A stretch of 64,000 nucleotides of DNA from the NCBI RefSeq assembly GCF_001634885.1, contig NZ_LWEX01000079.1:26982-90981 (forward strand). Reading direction: 5' to 3'. Below, piece after piece: positions 33,794 through 41,707 of this stretch (its first letter is position 1; each line of letters opens with the position of its first letter). This stretch comes from Sulfitobacter sp. HI0040 (GTDB lineage: Bacteria > Pseudomonadota > Alphaproteobacteria > Rhodobacterales > Rhodobacteraceae). The position numbers and the translations under genes were made by a program. The notes under the pieces are model-generated. The model was not told the origin of the DNA and ran no database searches. It worked only from the letters and a program-made list of their open reading frames with translations.

Positions 33794-35047
33794 TCAGAGC
33801 GCGGATAAATCGATTTTGGCGGCGTCCGGCACCAGCGCGTTGATCTGGCGCAAATGCTCGGGCAGACAGCGTGTGAGAAAATCGTAATTCTCCACAACAT
33901 GCGCCCGCGCCGCCGCGCCGATACCCGCGTATTTTTCCGGAGCGGCCAAGACTTGAACGACCTGCGCCGCCACGGCTGTCGGATCGAAATAGTCAGCCAG
34001 CAGCCCTGTTTCGCCATGCCGAATGACCTCCCGAACTGGGGCCACATCGGACCCGACGACAACCGCGCCCATCGACATCGCCTCCAGCAGGGACCACGAG
34101 AGGACGAATGGCATCGTCAGGTGAACGTGGCAGCGGCTCACCCGAAGCAGGGTGCAATAATCGTCATAGGGTACCCGCCCGAGGAAATGTACGCGGTCGT
34201 AGTCGATGCTGTCGCCCAGTTCCGCCTGCATCTCGCCACGCAGCCCCATCGGATGGCGCGATTTCGCCCCGTACGAAGTCTCGCTGCCCCCGACGATCAC
34301 CACCCGGGCCTGCGGCCTTTCCCGCAGGATATCCGGCAAGGCACGCATGAACATGTGAAATCCCCGCGTCCGTTCGAGGTTTCGCGCGACGAACGTCACA
34401 ACCTCGTCCCCGCGCGTGAGGGGCCGGTCCAGCCGTTTCAGCTTCAGGCTGGCTTTTGGATCGGGCCGCAACAGGTCCGTACGAATACCGTCATGACAGA
34501 CATAAAGCTTTTCATGAAAGCTCTCGGGGAACCTGTCCCTCTGCCAGTGGGTCGGGCTCACCCCCCGGTCCACGACTTCGATGTTCACCAGTGGCACGGT
34601 ATTGCGCGCCTGAAGCGTGAAGGCGACATCGGGAGAGGAAGGCTCCTCAGGGTCGAACCCGACGGAGCCGCCGGTGGGCCGATAGAAATATTCGAAATAC
34701 CCGATGATCGGCACCTGCGGCCAGACCTGCCGCAGAAAGGAAAGCTCCCCCCAGCCGACATGGCCCAGTACGATGTCGGGGCGAAAACCTTCCTGCTCCA
34801 GCGCCTGCGTCGCGCGGGCGACCCCCATACCGGCGCTCGCCGCCTCTTCCCAGACGCGGGAAAGCGCATAGGACTTGGGGGAAGGCCGGTGATGCACCGC
34901 ATAAACGCGCGCCTCGACGCCGGGAATGTCCGGGGGTGCCTTCCGCTGGGTGAGAAAGACGATCCGATGCTGCCCGCGCGCCCCCAGCCATTGGGCAAGT
35001 TCCTTGTACTGCCCCGGCATGTTCTGGTGGACGAAAAGGATGTTCAC
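33794..35047 (-). CDS. Glycosyltransferase family 4 protein
   Basis: A GT-B fold transferase, 417 aa. The N-terminal domain begins NILFVHQNMPGQYKELAQWL; the C-terminal GT1/GT4 nucleotide-sugar domain includes VTFVARNLERTRGFHMFMRA, the HFLGRVPYDDYCTLLR block and the donor-binding E in SWSLLEAMSMGAVVVGSD. It probably adds a sugar to a surface polysaccharide or lipid. The start is GTG at 35047, chosen because the family N-terminus begins there; the ribosome-binding site is weak. It sits alone 43 bp downstream of the enoyl-CoA hydratase gene. Confidence 0.85.
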   Translation of the reverse strand: MNILFVHQNMPGQYKELAQWLGARGQHRIVFLTQRKAPPDIPGVEARVYAVHHRPSPKSYALSRVWEEAASAGMGVARATQALEQEGFRPDIVLGHVGWGELSFLRQVWPQVPIIGYFEYFYRPTGGSVGFDPEEPSSPDVAFTLQARNTVPLVNIEVVDRGVSPTHWQRDRFPESFHEKLYVCHDGIRTDLLRPDPKASLKLKRLDRPLTRGDEVVTFVARNLERTRGFHMFMRALPDILRERPQARVVIVGGSETSYGAKSRHPMGLRGEMQAELGDSIDYDRVHFLGRVPYDDYCTLLRVSRCHVHLTMPFVLSWSLLEAMSMGAVVVGSDVAPVREVIRHGETGLLADYFDPTAVAAQVVQVLAAPEKYAGIGAAARAHVVENYDFLTRCLPEHLRQINALVPDAAKIDLSAL

Positions 35048-35090
35048 TCTGCCGCCACCCCCGCCAACCTGCGCATCGGGAGGAGCAGGT

Positions 35091-35870
35091 TCACTTGCCC
35101 TTCCAGACAGGGTCGCGTTTTTCAGCGAAGGCCCGCGCCCCTTCGAGCTGATCTTCCGAAGCATAGAGCTGGTCCACCGTGCGAAGCTGCCGCCGGGTGA
35201 TGCGGTTCATCATGGTCTGAAATTTCGCGTCTTCAGCTTCGCGCACGATCTCCTTGATCGCGGCATAGACAAGCGGCGGGCCGGAAGCCAGCAAACGCGC
35301 CTGCTCCCACACCCGGTCCATCAGCTTTTCCGCCGGGACGATCTCGTTCACCAGCCCCCAGCCTTTGGCTTCCTCGGCATCGAACCAGCGCCCCGTCAAA
35401 AGCAGCTCCATCGCGATGTGATAGGGGATGCGCTTGGGCAGCTTGACGCTGGCGGCATCGGCCACCGTCCCCGACCGAATTTCCGGCAAGGCGAATGTCG
35501 CGTGATCGGCGGCGATGATCATGTCGGCAGAAAGCGCCAACTCCAGCCCCCCGCCGCAGGCGATCCCGTTGACAGCGGCAATCACCGGCTTGTTGAGGTC
35601 GCGCAGCTCCTGCAGGCCGCCGAACCCTCCAACGCCATAGTCGCCATCCACCGCGTCCCCGTCGGCGGCGGCCTTCAGATCCCACCCGGGGCAAAAGAAC
35701 TTGTCCCCCGCGCCTCGAATGATCGCAACGCGCAGCGCATCGTCGTCACGAAAGGCAGCAAAGACATCCCCCATCCGGCGAGAGGTCTGCAGATCGATGG
35801 CATTGGCCTTCGGCCGGTCGAGCGTAACTTCGAGGATACCGTCCTCGCTTCTGGTGGTGATCGGGTCCAA
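35091..35870 (-). CDS. Enoyl-CoA hydratase/isomerase family protein (carnitinyl-CoA dehydratase-like)
   Basis: A crotonase-fold protein of 259 aa. The oxyanion-hole segments are RGAGDKFFCPGWDLKA (about 52-67) and NGIACGGGLELALSADM (about 100-116). The sequence recalls CaiD, carnitinyl-CoA dehydratase, which hydrates crotonobetainyl-CoA, but I cannot separate that from other enoyl-CoA hydratases. TTG start at 35870 with AAGG 5 bases upstream; 1 base separates it from the stop of the preceding CoA-ligase gene, so they are co-translated. Confidence 0.85.
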   Translation of the reverse strand: MDPITTRSEDGILEVTLDRPKANAIDLQTSRRMGDVFAAFRDDDALRVAIIRGAGDKFFCPGWDLKAAADGDAVDGDYGVGGFGGLQELRDLNKPVIAAVNGIACGGGLELALSADMIIAADHATFALPEIRSGTVADAASVKLPKRIPYHIAMELLLTGRWFDAEEAKGWGLVNEIVPAEKLMDRVWEQARLLASGPPLVYAAIKEIVREAEDAKFQTMMNRITRRQLRTVDQLYASEDQLEGARAFAEKRDPVWKGK

Positions 35871-35871
35871 A

Positions 35872-37896
35872 TCAACCTTCCTTTCTGGTTCTGCGGATCA
35901 ACGCATCCACCGCAATCGCTCCGTCCGGCCTGCAGATCAGCGGATTGATCTCAACCTCTCCGATCGATTGCGGCTGTGCAACTACATAGGCCTGCACGGC
36001 CATGACCGTATCGCAGATGGCGTCGAGATCCGCCGCAGGCTTGCCCCGATACCCGCTCAGCAGCGGCGCGGTGCGAAGTCGCGCCAATGCCGCGCGCACG
36101 CTGTCCCTGCGGACAGGCAGCAAAAGTGAGGTCGTATCGCGCCACAGCTCGGTCAGAACGCCACCCGTCCCCAGCGTCAGGACGAAGCCATGGGCCGGGT
36201 CCCGCGTGATACCGATGAGCAGTTCGGCCACGCCGCCCGTTGCCATCTCCTCAACGAGGTATCCGCCGGCCCCCATATCGGCGGCTGCGGATGCGATATT
36301 CTGTGCCGGGATGCCCAGCGCGACCGCGCCCGCCTCGGTCTTATGGGCAAAGCCGGTTCCCTTGACGACGAGCGGGCCGGTCAACGCAGCGGCGCGCTTG
36401 CCTGCGTCTTCCGGCGTATCGGCGGTGATCCCGCGCGGTATCCGTACCCCAAATCCCGCCAGTTCCGCCTTTGCATCGGCCTCGGAAAGGGTCGTGAGTT
36501 CGCCGTGCAACTCTGCCCATAACGGTGCCTCGTCTTCGGGGCGGGTCTGCATCGCCGCCGCTTCCGCCGCCGCGAGCGCCTCGCTCAGCCCACAAAGCGG
36601 AACGACGCCGCCCGCCAGAAGCCGCCGGGCGACATCGGGGGGCATCAGTTCGGGCAGGGTCGAAACGACAGCGACCGCCCGCCCCGTGCGCGCCCTGACA
36701 GCCAGCGCGGCCTCGGTAGCGCATTCCCAGTCCTGCGCATCGGTATGCGGATAGTCGACGATCAGCAGGGTCAGCCCGATGTGGGGGGCGGCCATGGCGG
36801 CCCAGGCCTCGGCCATCCTGGCGGCATCGCGCCAAATATAGGTGTTGTAGTCCAACGGGTTGGAGAGCGCGACCATAGGCCCCAAGACATCCGAAAGTGT
36901 GTCACGCTGCGTAGTGGTGAGCGGCGGAAAGGTCAGCGAGCGGCCAACCGCCCCGTCCGCCGCAAGGCTTGCCTCCCCGCCGGAGCAGGAGACCGAAGAG
37001 AGTGTCGCCGAAGGCAGCCGTCCCACGGTGTGGAATATCTTCAGTGTCTCCAGCAGGGTGGGCAGATCGCGCACCCGAGGAATGGCGAGCCGCTCCAGCA
37101 AGGCCCCCGCCCCCGCGTCGCCCCCGGCCAACGATGCCGTGTGGGAGACGGTCGCCTGCCGCGCCTGATCCGAAAGCCCGACTTTCAGCGCCACAAGCGG
37201 TACGCCGCGTTCCGCTGCCTTCAACACCAGCCGATGCCAAAGAGCCGTGTCCCCGAACCCTTCTATATGCAGACCGATCGCCGTGACACGCGGGTCGTCG
37301 AGCAGAGCCTCTGCGATTTCCGCCTGACGTGTCTGCGCCATGTTTCCGCATGTCACCGCATAGGCAATCGGCAATCCCCGCCGCTGCATCGTCAGGTTTA
37401 TCGCGATGTTCGATGACTGGGTCAGGATCGCCACCCCCCGGTCCACTCGGGTACATCCGTGCTGATCGGGCCACAGAAGCGCCCCGTCCAGCGCATTCAC
37501 GAAACCATAGCAGTTGGGTCCGAGGATGGGCATTTCCCCCGCCGCCGCGACAAGCTCGGCCTGAAGGTCCGCGGCACCCGCGTCCTCCGCCAGCGCTTCG
37601 GAAAAACCGGAAGCGAAACAAACAGCGCCCCCCGCCCCCATGGCCGACAGGGCGCGCACCATTTCGATGCTGGCTCTGCGGTTCACGCCGACGAATACCG
37701 CGTCGGGAACCGCCGGCAATTCGGCAAGGCTGCGAACGGGCGCGATCCCCTCGACGCTCTCCGCCTTCGGATGAACGATGTCGATCTCGCCGGCAAAGCC
37801 CATCAATCGCGATTGCCGCACGATCTGCGCGCCCCAGGCCCCGCCCCCCACGACAGCGATGCGCCGCGGGCGAAACAGACGATCCAGACTACGCAT
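35872..37896 (-). CDS. NDP-forming acyl-CoA synthetase family protein (acetate-CoA ligase-like)
   Basis: A single-chain ligase of 674 aa: CoA-binding Rossmann domain (1-130, RIAVVGGGAWGAQIVRQS), succinyl-CoA-ligase-like domain (about 150-440) with a VSHTASLAG block whose His252 corresponds to the phosphorylated His of ADP-forming acetyl-CoA synthetases, and an ATP-grasp domain (about 460-670) with LVVKGTGFAHKTEAGAV. It would form an acyl-CoA from an acid with ATP to ADP. Overlap with a crotonase gene suggests it activates the substrate of that pathway. ATG at 37896 chosen over an upstream frame extension. Confidence 0.88.
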   Translation of the reverse strand: MRSLDRLFRPRRIAVVGGGAWGAQIVRQSRLMGFAGEIDIVHPKAESVEGIAPVRSLAELPAVPDAVFVGVNRRASIEMVRALSAMGAGGAVCFASGFSEALAEDAGAADLQAELVAAAGEMPILGPNCYGFVNALDGALLWPDQHGCTRVDRGVAILTQSSNIAINLTMQRRGLPIAYAVTCGNMAQTRQAEIAEALLDDPRVTAIGLHIEGFGDTALWHRLVLKAAERGVPLVALKVGLSDQARQATVSHTASLAGGDAGAGALLERLAIPRVRDLPTLLETLKIFHTVGRLPSATLSSVSCSGGEASLAADGAVGRSLTFPPLTTTQRDTLSDVLGPMVALSNPLDYNTYIWRDAARMAEAWAAMAAPHIGLTLLIVDYPHTDAQDWECATEAALAVRARTGRAVAVVSTLPELMPPDVARRLLAGGVVPLCGLSEALAAAEAAAMQTRPEDEAPLWAELHGELTTLSEADAKAELAGFGVRIPRGITADTPEDAGKRAAALTGPLVVKGTGFAHKTEAGAVALGIPAQNIASAAADMGAGGYLVEEMATGGVAELLIGITRDPAHGFVLTLGTGGVLTELWRDTTSLLLPVRRDSVRAALARLRTAPLLSGYRGKPAADLDAICDTVMAVQAYVVAQPQSIGEVEINPLICRPDGAIAVDALIRRTRKEG

Positions 37897-38094
37897 GACC
37901 GCCCCCGGCGGGCCCGAAGATTGCCACACCCCGCGCCGCCAGCAGCGGACCATACCATGTCCTGGTCCACCCCCTGCCGACCGAGGGAGGCAGGGGGCTT
38001 CTCACGATGCGGCCAACGGCGCTTCCGCCTGTACCGCCATTCCAGTCTGGCTGCCGAAAGCTTGAGAAAGGATTAACCCCGATCCGCGCCCTCC

Positions 38095-38156
38095 CCTTCT
38101 CATGATCCGAAATACTTCGGGGGGCGGCGCCCTGGCGCCGGGGGGCTGGCCCCCCG
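38095..38156 (+). repeat. Dispersed intergenic repeat, copy C, with GC palindrome
   Basis: A diverged copy: 38095-38121 matches copy A at about 17 of 27 positions, including the core AAATACT. It is followed by GC-rich dyads ending in CGGGGGG (38139-38145) / CCCCCCG (38150-38156), which lies 31 bases past the acyl-CoA dehydrogenase stop and may terminate that gene. The rest of the 290-bp gap between 37896 and 38187 shows nothing I recognise. Confidence 0.45.
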
Positions 38157-38186
38157 CCTGCCGCTTGCGTCAGATGCAGCCGCCGA

Positions 38187-39347
38187 TCAGGCACCGAGCG
38201 CCCGCAGAAGATCGCGGCTGATGATATGGCGCTGGATTTCGCTGGTGCCGTCCCAGATCCGTTCGACCCGCGCATCGCGCCAGAACCGTTCCAGCGGATA
38301 ATCGTCCATCAGGCCCATGCCGCCATGCAACTGGATCGCCGCATCCGTCACCCGCGCCAGCATCTCCGACGCATAGAGCTTCGCCGAAGCGATTTCCCGG
38401 TTCGCCGGGAGCTGTCTGTCCAACCTGTCGGCCGCCGCGAGCGTCAGAAGATCCGCAGCGTCGATCTCTGTGATCATGTCGGCCAGCTGAAAGCTGACCC
38501 CCTGGAACTTGCCGATTTTCTGGCCGAACTGCTCCCGCGTGGCGGCGTAGTCCAGCGCATAATCGAACACCCGGCGCGCCCGACCCACGGACATGGCGGC
38601 CACCGTGATCCGGGTGGCATAGAGCCATGTGTTCATCACCTCGAAGCCGCCATCGACCTCGCCCAGAACCTGCGCATCCGGCACGCGACAGTCATCGAAC
38701 TCGAGGATCATGTTCTTGTAGCCGCGGTGACTGACCGATTTGTAACCTTCGCGGATGGTGAAGCCCGGGGTGCCCCGGTCTACCAGAAAGGCGGTAATGC
38801 GCTTTTTCGGCCCTTTCGGTGTCTCGTCTTCGCCGGTTGCGATGAAGACGATGATGAAATCCGCATGATCCGCACCCGAGATGAAGTGTTTGGTGCCGTT
38901 GACCACCCAGTCGCCGCCATCTCTTGTCGCCGCGCATTTCATGCCGCGAACATCCGACCCCGCACCGGGTTCGGTCATGGCCAGCGCATCCATCCGCTCC
39001 CCCTGCACGGCGGGGAGAAGGTAGCGTTCGACCTGCTCGCCCTCGCAGGCCATCAGGATGTTCTGGGGTCGCCCGAAGAAATGGTTGAGCGCCATGGACC
39101 CGCGCCCCAATTCCCGCTCCACCAGCGCGAACTCCAGATGGTTGAGCCCCGCGCCGCCGACGCTTTCGGGGAAGTTGCAGGCATAAAAGCCAACCTCGAT
39201 GGTCTTGCGCTTGATCTCCTCGGCAATCTCCTGCGGCACCTCGCCCGTCCGTTCGACCAGTTCCTCATGGGGATAGATCTCCTTTTCGACGAAACGGCGC
39301 ACCGTCTCGGCAATCATGAGGTTCTCTTCGGTCAGCCCGTATATCAT
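38187..39347 (-). CDS. Acyl-CoA dehydrogenase
   Basis: An FAD-dependent alpha,beta-dehydrogenase of 386 aa. AMTEPGAGSDVRGMKC and TKHFISGADHADF are flavin-binding blocks; RDAR(VERIWDGTSEIQR) is the C-terminal signature. In medium- and short-chain enzymes the catalytic base is the Glu of the YEGT motif; here the position is Asp366 (WDGT), so either the base is elsewhere or Asp serves. The substrate is unknown. It lies between the CoA-ligase/hydratase pair and a class II aldolase on the same strand, suggesting one catabolic route. Confidence 0.9.
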   Translation of the reverse strand: MIYGLTEENLMIAETVRRFVEKEIYPHEELVERTGEVPQEIAEEIKRKTIEVGFYACNFPESVGGAGLNHLEFALVERELGRGSMALNHFFGRPQNILMACEGEQVERYLLPAVQGERMDALAMTEPGAGSDVRGMKCAATRDGGDWVVNGTKHFISGADHADFIIVFIATGEDETPKGPKKRITAFLVDRGTPGFTIREGYKSVSHRGYKNMILEFDDCRVPDAQVLGEVDGGFEVMNTWLYATRITVAAMSVGRARRVFDYALDYAATREQFGQKIGKFQGVSFQLADMITEIDAADLLTLAAADRLDRQLPANREIASAKLYASEMLARVTDAAIQLHGGMGLMDDYPLERFWRDARVERIWDGTSEIQRHIISRDLLRALGA

Positions 39348-39407
39348 GCGGTTTTCCTTTCGGCGCAGGGCGGTGCCCGCGTTCTGTCTGCCTGCTTTGC
39401 AGCGGTT

Positions 39408-40154
39408 TTATGCGGCGTAATCCGCGCCTTCGGAGTCGAGGATCGCCTTCAGCTCAGCTAGGTGCCGGGTATCCTGTTCCGGGTAAGCCTCCAGTTCGCG
39501 GGCGGTCTTTTCGGCGATCTCATCGGGAATACGCCGCAACGGCTGCCCGGTCTGGAGAGCGCGGATATAGGTCTCCGCCGCGCGCTCGAAGTAATAGAGC
39601 CGGTTGAACGTATCCGCGACGCTGTCCCCGATCACGAGGATCCCGTGGCTGCCCATCACCATCACTTTCTTGCGCGGATCGGTTAGCAGCGCGGCACAGC
39701 GCGCGCCCTCGTCCTCGAAGGCCAGCCCGCCGTAGTGCTCGTCGATCACGATGCGGTCGTAGAACGTACAGCAGTTCTGATCGATCGGCGGCAGGCGGCT
39801 GTCCTGCAGGCAGGCAAGCACCGTGGCGTGGATAGAATGGACATGCATGACGCATCGCGCATGGGGGCAGGCCCGGTGCACCCCGCCATGGAGGCCCCAG
39901 GCCGTCGGATCCGGCGCATCGGGGCCTTTCAGCGTTTCCGGGTCCTCGGCATCCACCAGCAGCAGATCGCTCGCCTTGATACGGGCGAAATGCATCTGGT
40001 TGGGATTCATCAGAAACCTCGTGCCGGCGTCATTAACGGCGAGCGAGAAGTGGTTGGCCACCCCTTCGTGCATGTCGAGCCGGGCTGTCCAGCGAAACGC
40101 CGCCGCCAGATCGACCCGCTCGGGCCAGTGTTCCATGTTATGTCGCTGATCCAT
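39408..40154 (-). CDS. Class II aldolase/adducin family protein
   Basis: A 248-aa protein of the L-fuculose-phosphate/L-ribulose-phosphate family, which uses zinc bound by three His. HVHSIHATVL supplies the HxH pair and MVMGSHGILVIG the third His; NHFSLAV is the N-terminal family block. Many members act on non-sugar substrates or remain uncharacterised. First gene of the minus-strand CoA cluster and divergent from a LysR regulator, which likely controls it. Confidence 0.87.
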   Translation of the reverse strand: MDQRHNMEHWPERVDLAAAFRWTARLDMHEGVANHFSLAVNDAGTRFLMNPNQMHFARIKASDLLLVDAEDPETLKGPDAPDPTAWGLHGGVHRACPHARCVMHVHSIHATVLACLQDSRLPPIDQNCCTFYDRIVIDEHYGGLAFEDEGARCAALLTDPRKKVMVMGSHGILVIGDSVADTFNRLYYFERAAETYIRALQTGQPLRRIPDEIAEKTARELEAYPEQDTRHLAELKAILDSEGADYAA

Positions 40155-40195
40155 CGCGCGCTCCCTTGATGGCCTCAGCGTCGCGCAGCGCGGGC

Positions 40196-40210
40196 TCGTT
40201 TGACCAACGA
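40196..40210. promoter_or_regulatory. Dyad in the aldolase/LysR divergent promoter region
   Basis: TCGTT (40196-40200) and AACGA (40206-40210) flank TGACC in the 98-bp gap between the divergent genes. LysR proteins bind such dyads (the classic form is T-N11-A), so this is a candidate operator. Confidence 0.35.
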
Positions 40211-40252
40211 AAAAATCTGCACCGCGCCATAAGCTGTGCTAATGGATAAGTT

Positions 40253-41158
40253 ATGACAGGCGACAGGCTCCCCCCGTTGAACTGGCTCCGCAGTTTTGAG
40301 GCTGCGGCGCGGCATCTGTCCTTCACCGGTGCGGCGGGGGATCTGAATATGACGCAAAGCGCCGTCAGCCAGCAGATCAAGTCTCTCGAAGCGCATCTGG
40401 GCCGACCGCTCTTTTACCGCAGAACCCGCGCGCTGGAGCTGACCCAGACCGGCATTTCCTATCTTCCGGTCGTGCGGGATGCCTTCCGCACATTGCGACA
40501 GGGGACGCGCGCGATTACCCGGCAAACGGAAGACGTGCTACGCGTTCAATGCAACCTGACTTTCTGCATCCAGTGGCTCGCCCCGCGGCTGGCGCGGTTT
40601 CGCGCCCTGCATCCCGACATCCAGCTCGATATCTCGACAGAGCTGTGGGAGCCGCGAAACATGGCCGAAGGGGCTGATCTGGAAATCCGCTATTCGGTGC
40701 GCCCGTCTGACAGCGTCGGGGCGGAACCGCTCCACCGCGACCATTACTATCCGGTCTGCGCGCCGGGCTACGCTGTCAGCCTTACGGAGCTTGCCGCCCA
40801 TCCTCTTTACGATTGTTCCAGCATGCTCGGCACTTGGGCCGTCTGGGCAGAGGAACAGGGGCTTCACTGGCCGGATCCGCCAGTCACCTATGCCACGACC
40901 TATTCTGTGCCGCTTGCCGTCGCGATGCACGGCGGGGGGCTGGCGTTGGCACATGACGCCATCGCAGCCGATGCTATCGCCCGCGGAATGCTGGTGGCCC
41001 CCTTCGCGCATCGCTCGCTCATGCAGGAAACCTACTACCTCATCCGCTCCCCTCAGGCGCAGACCATGCAAAGCGCGCAGATCTTCGCCGCGTGGCTGAA
41101 AGCCGAGGTCACGGCGTTTCAGAGCGATCCGCGCGGAATGCATCCGTATCAACTATGA
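40253..41158 (+). CDS. LysR-family transcriptional regulator (GcvA-like)
   Basis: A 301-aa LysR protein. The HTH is about residues 10-40 (SFEAAARHLSFTGAAGDLNM, TQSAVSQQI), then the linker helix and a substrate-binding domain (about 95-290). N-terminal LPPLNWLRSFEAAARHLSF resembles the GcvA subgroup. It is divergent from the aldolase/CoA cluster and is its probable co-inducer-dependent activator. The effector would be a pathway intermediate, not identifiable here. Confidence 0.9.
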   Translation: MTGDRLPPLNWLRSFEAAARHLSFTGAAGDLNMTQSAVSQQIKSLEAHLGRPLFYRRTRALELTQTGISYLPVVRDAFRTLRQGTRAITRQTEDVLRVQCNLTFCIQWLAPRLARFRALHPDIQLDISTELWEPRNMAEGADLEIRYSVRPSDSVGAEPLHRDHYYPVCAPGYAVSLTELAAHPLYDCSSMLGTWAVWAEEQGLHWPDPPVTYATTYSVPLAVAMHGGGLALAHDAIAADAIARGMLVAPFAHRSLMQETYYLIRSPQAQTMQSAQIFAAWLKAEVTAFQSDPRGMHPYQL

Positions 41159-41168
41159 ACCAGCCGGC

Positions 41169-41594
41169 TCAGCCCTCGACGCGGTTGCCCTCAGCATCGA
41201 TCAGCAGGGATCCGTCTTCCTTGGTATAGGGTCCCGCAGGCCATTCCGGCAGCAGATCGAGCACCGCCTCCGACGGGCGGCAAAGCCGAACGCCGCGCGG
41301 ACAGGCCACGATCGGCCGATTGACCAGCACAGGATGTTCCACCATCGCGTCGAGCAGAGCGTCGTCGCTCACATTCTCGTCCAGCAGGCCGAGGTCCGCA
41401 GCCGGGCTCTTGGTCGTGCGCAGGGCAGTGCGCGGTGTCAGTTCAGCCGCCGCGAACAGGGCAAGCAATTGCGGACGTGTCCAGCCGGTTTCGAGATAGG
41501 GAACGACCGTCGGCTCATATCCCGCGTCACGGATGATCTGCAGGACATTGCGGGACGTGCCGCAAGCCGGATTGTGAAAGATGACGATATCCAT
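41169..41594 (-). CDS. arsC: Arsenate reductase, ArsC thioredoxin-fold type
   Basis: Reduces arsenate to arsenite with glutathione/glutaredoxin. NPACGTSRN contains the catalytic Cys11 and the following Arg region; PILVNRPI and GVRLCRPSE correspond to the conserved VLVNRPIV and C-terminal Arg blocks of the R773-type enzyme. 141 aa from ATG at 41594, preferred to an upstream frame start that would add 46 unrelated residues. No arsB, acr3 or arsR is next to it, so it may be a housekeeping member rather than part of a resistance operon. Confidence 0.9.
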   Translation of the reverse strand: MDIVIFHNPACGTSRNVLQIIRDAGYEPTVVPYLETGWTRPQLLALFAAAELTPRTALRTTKSPAADLGLLDENVSDDALLDAMVEHPVLVNRPIVACPRGVRLCRPSEAVLDLLPEWPAGPYTKEDGSLLIDAEGNRVEG

Positions 41595-41707
41595 ACGCTT
41601 CTTCTGCACGCCCCGTGTAACAGTTTCAAGAAACCCTTCGCATGGCCCGTTCCGAAGAATGGCGGGGACCCCCTTGCACGCCGGTGCGAAGTTTGATCCT
41701 TTGCGAC

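Noticed and set aside
38100..38186. Possible small gene between the CoA ligase and acyl-CoA dehydrogenase genes
   Set aside because: The sequence is dominated by GC palindromes and a repeat core, with no start codon carrying a ribosome-binding site.
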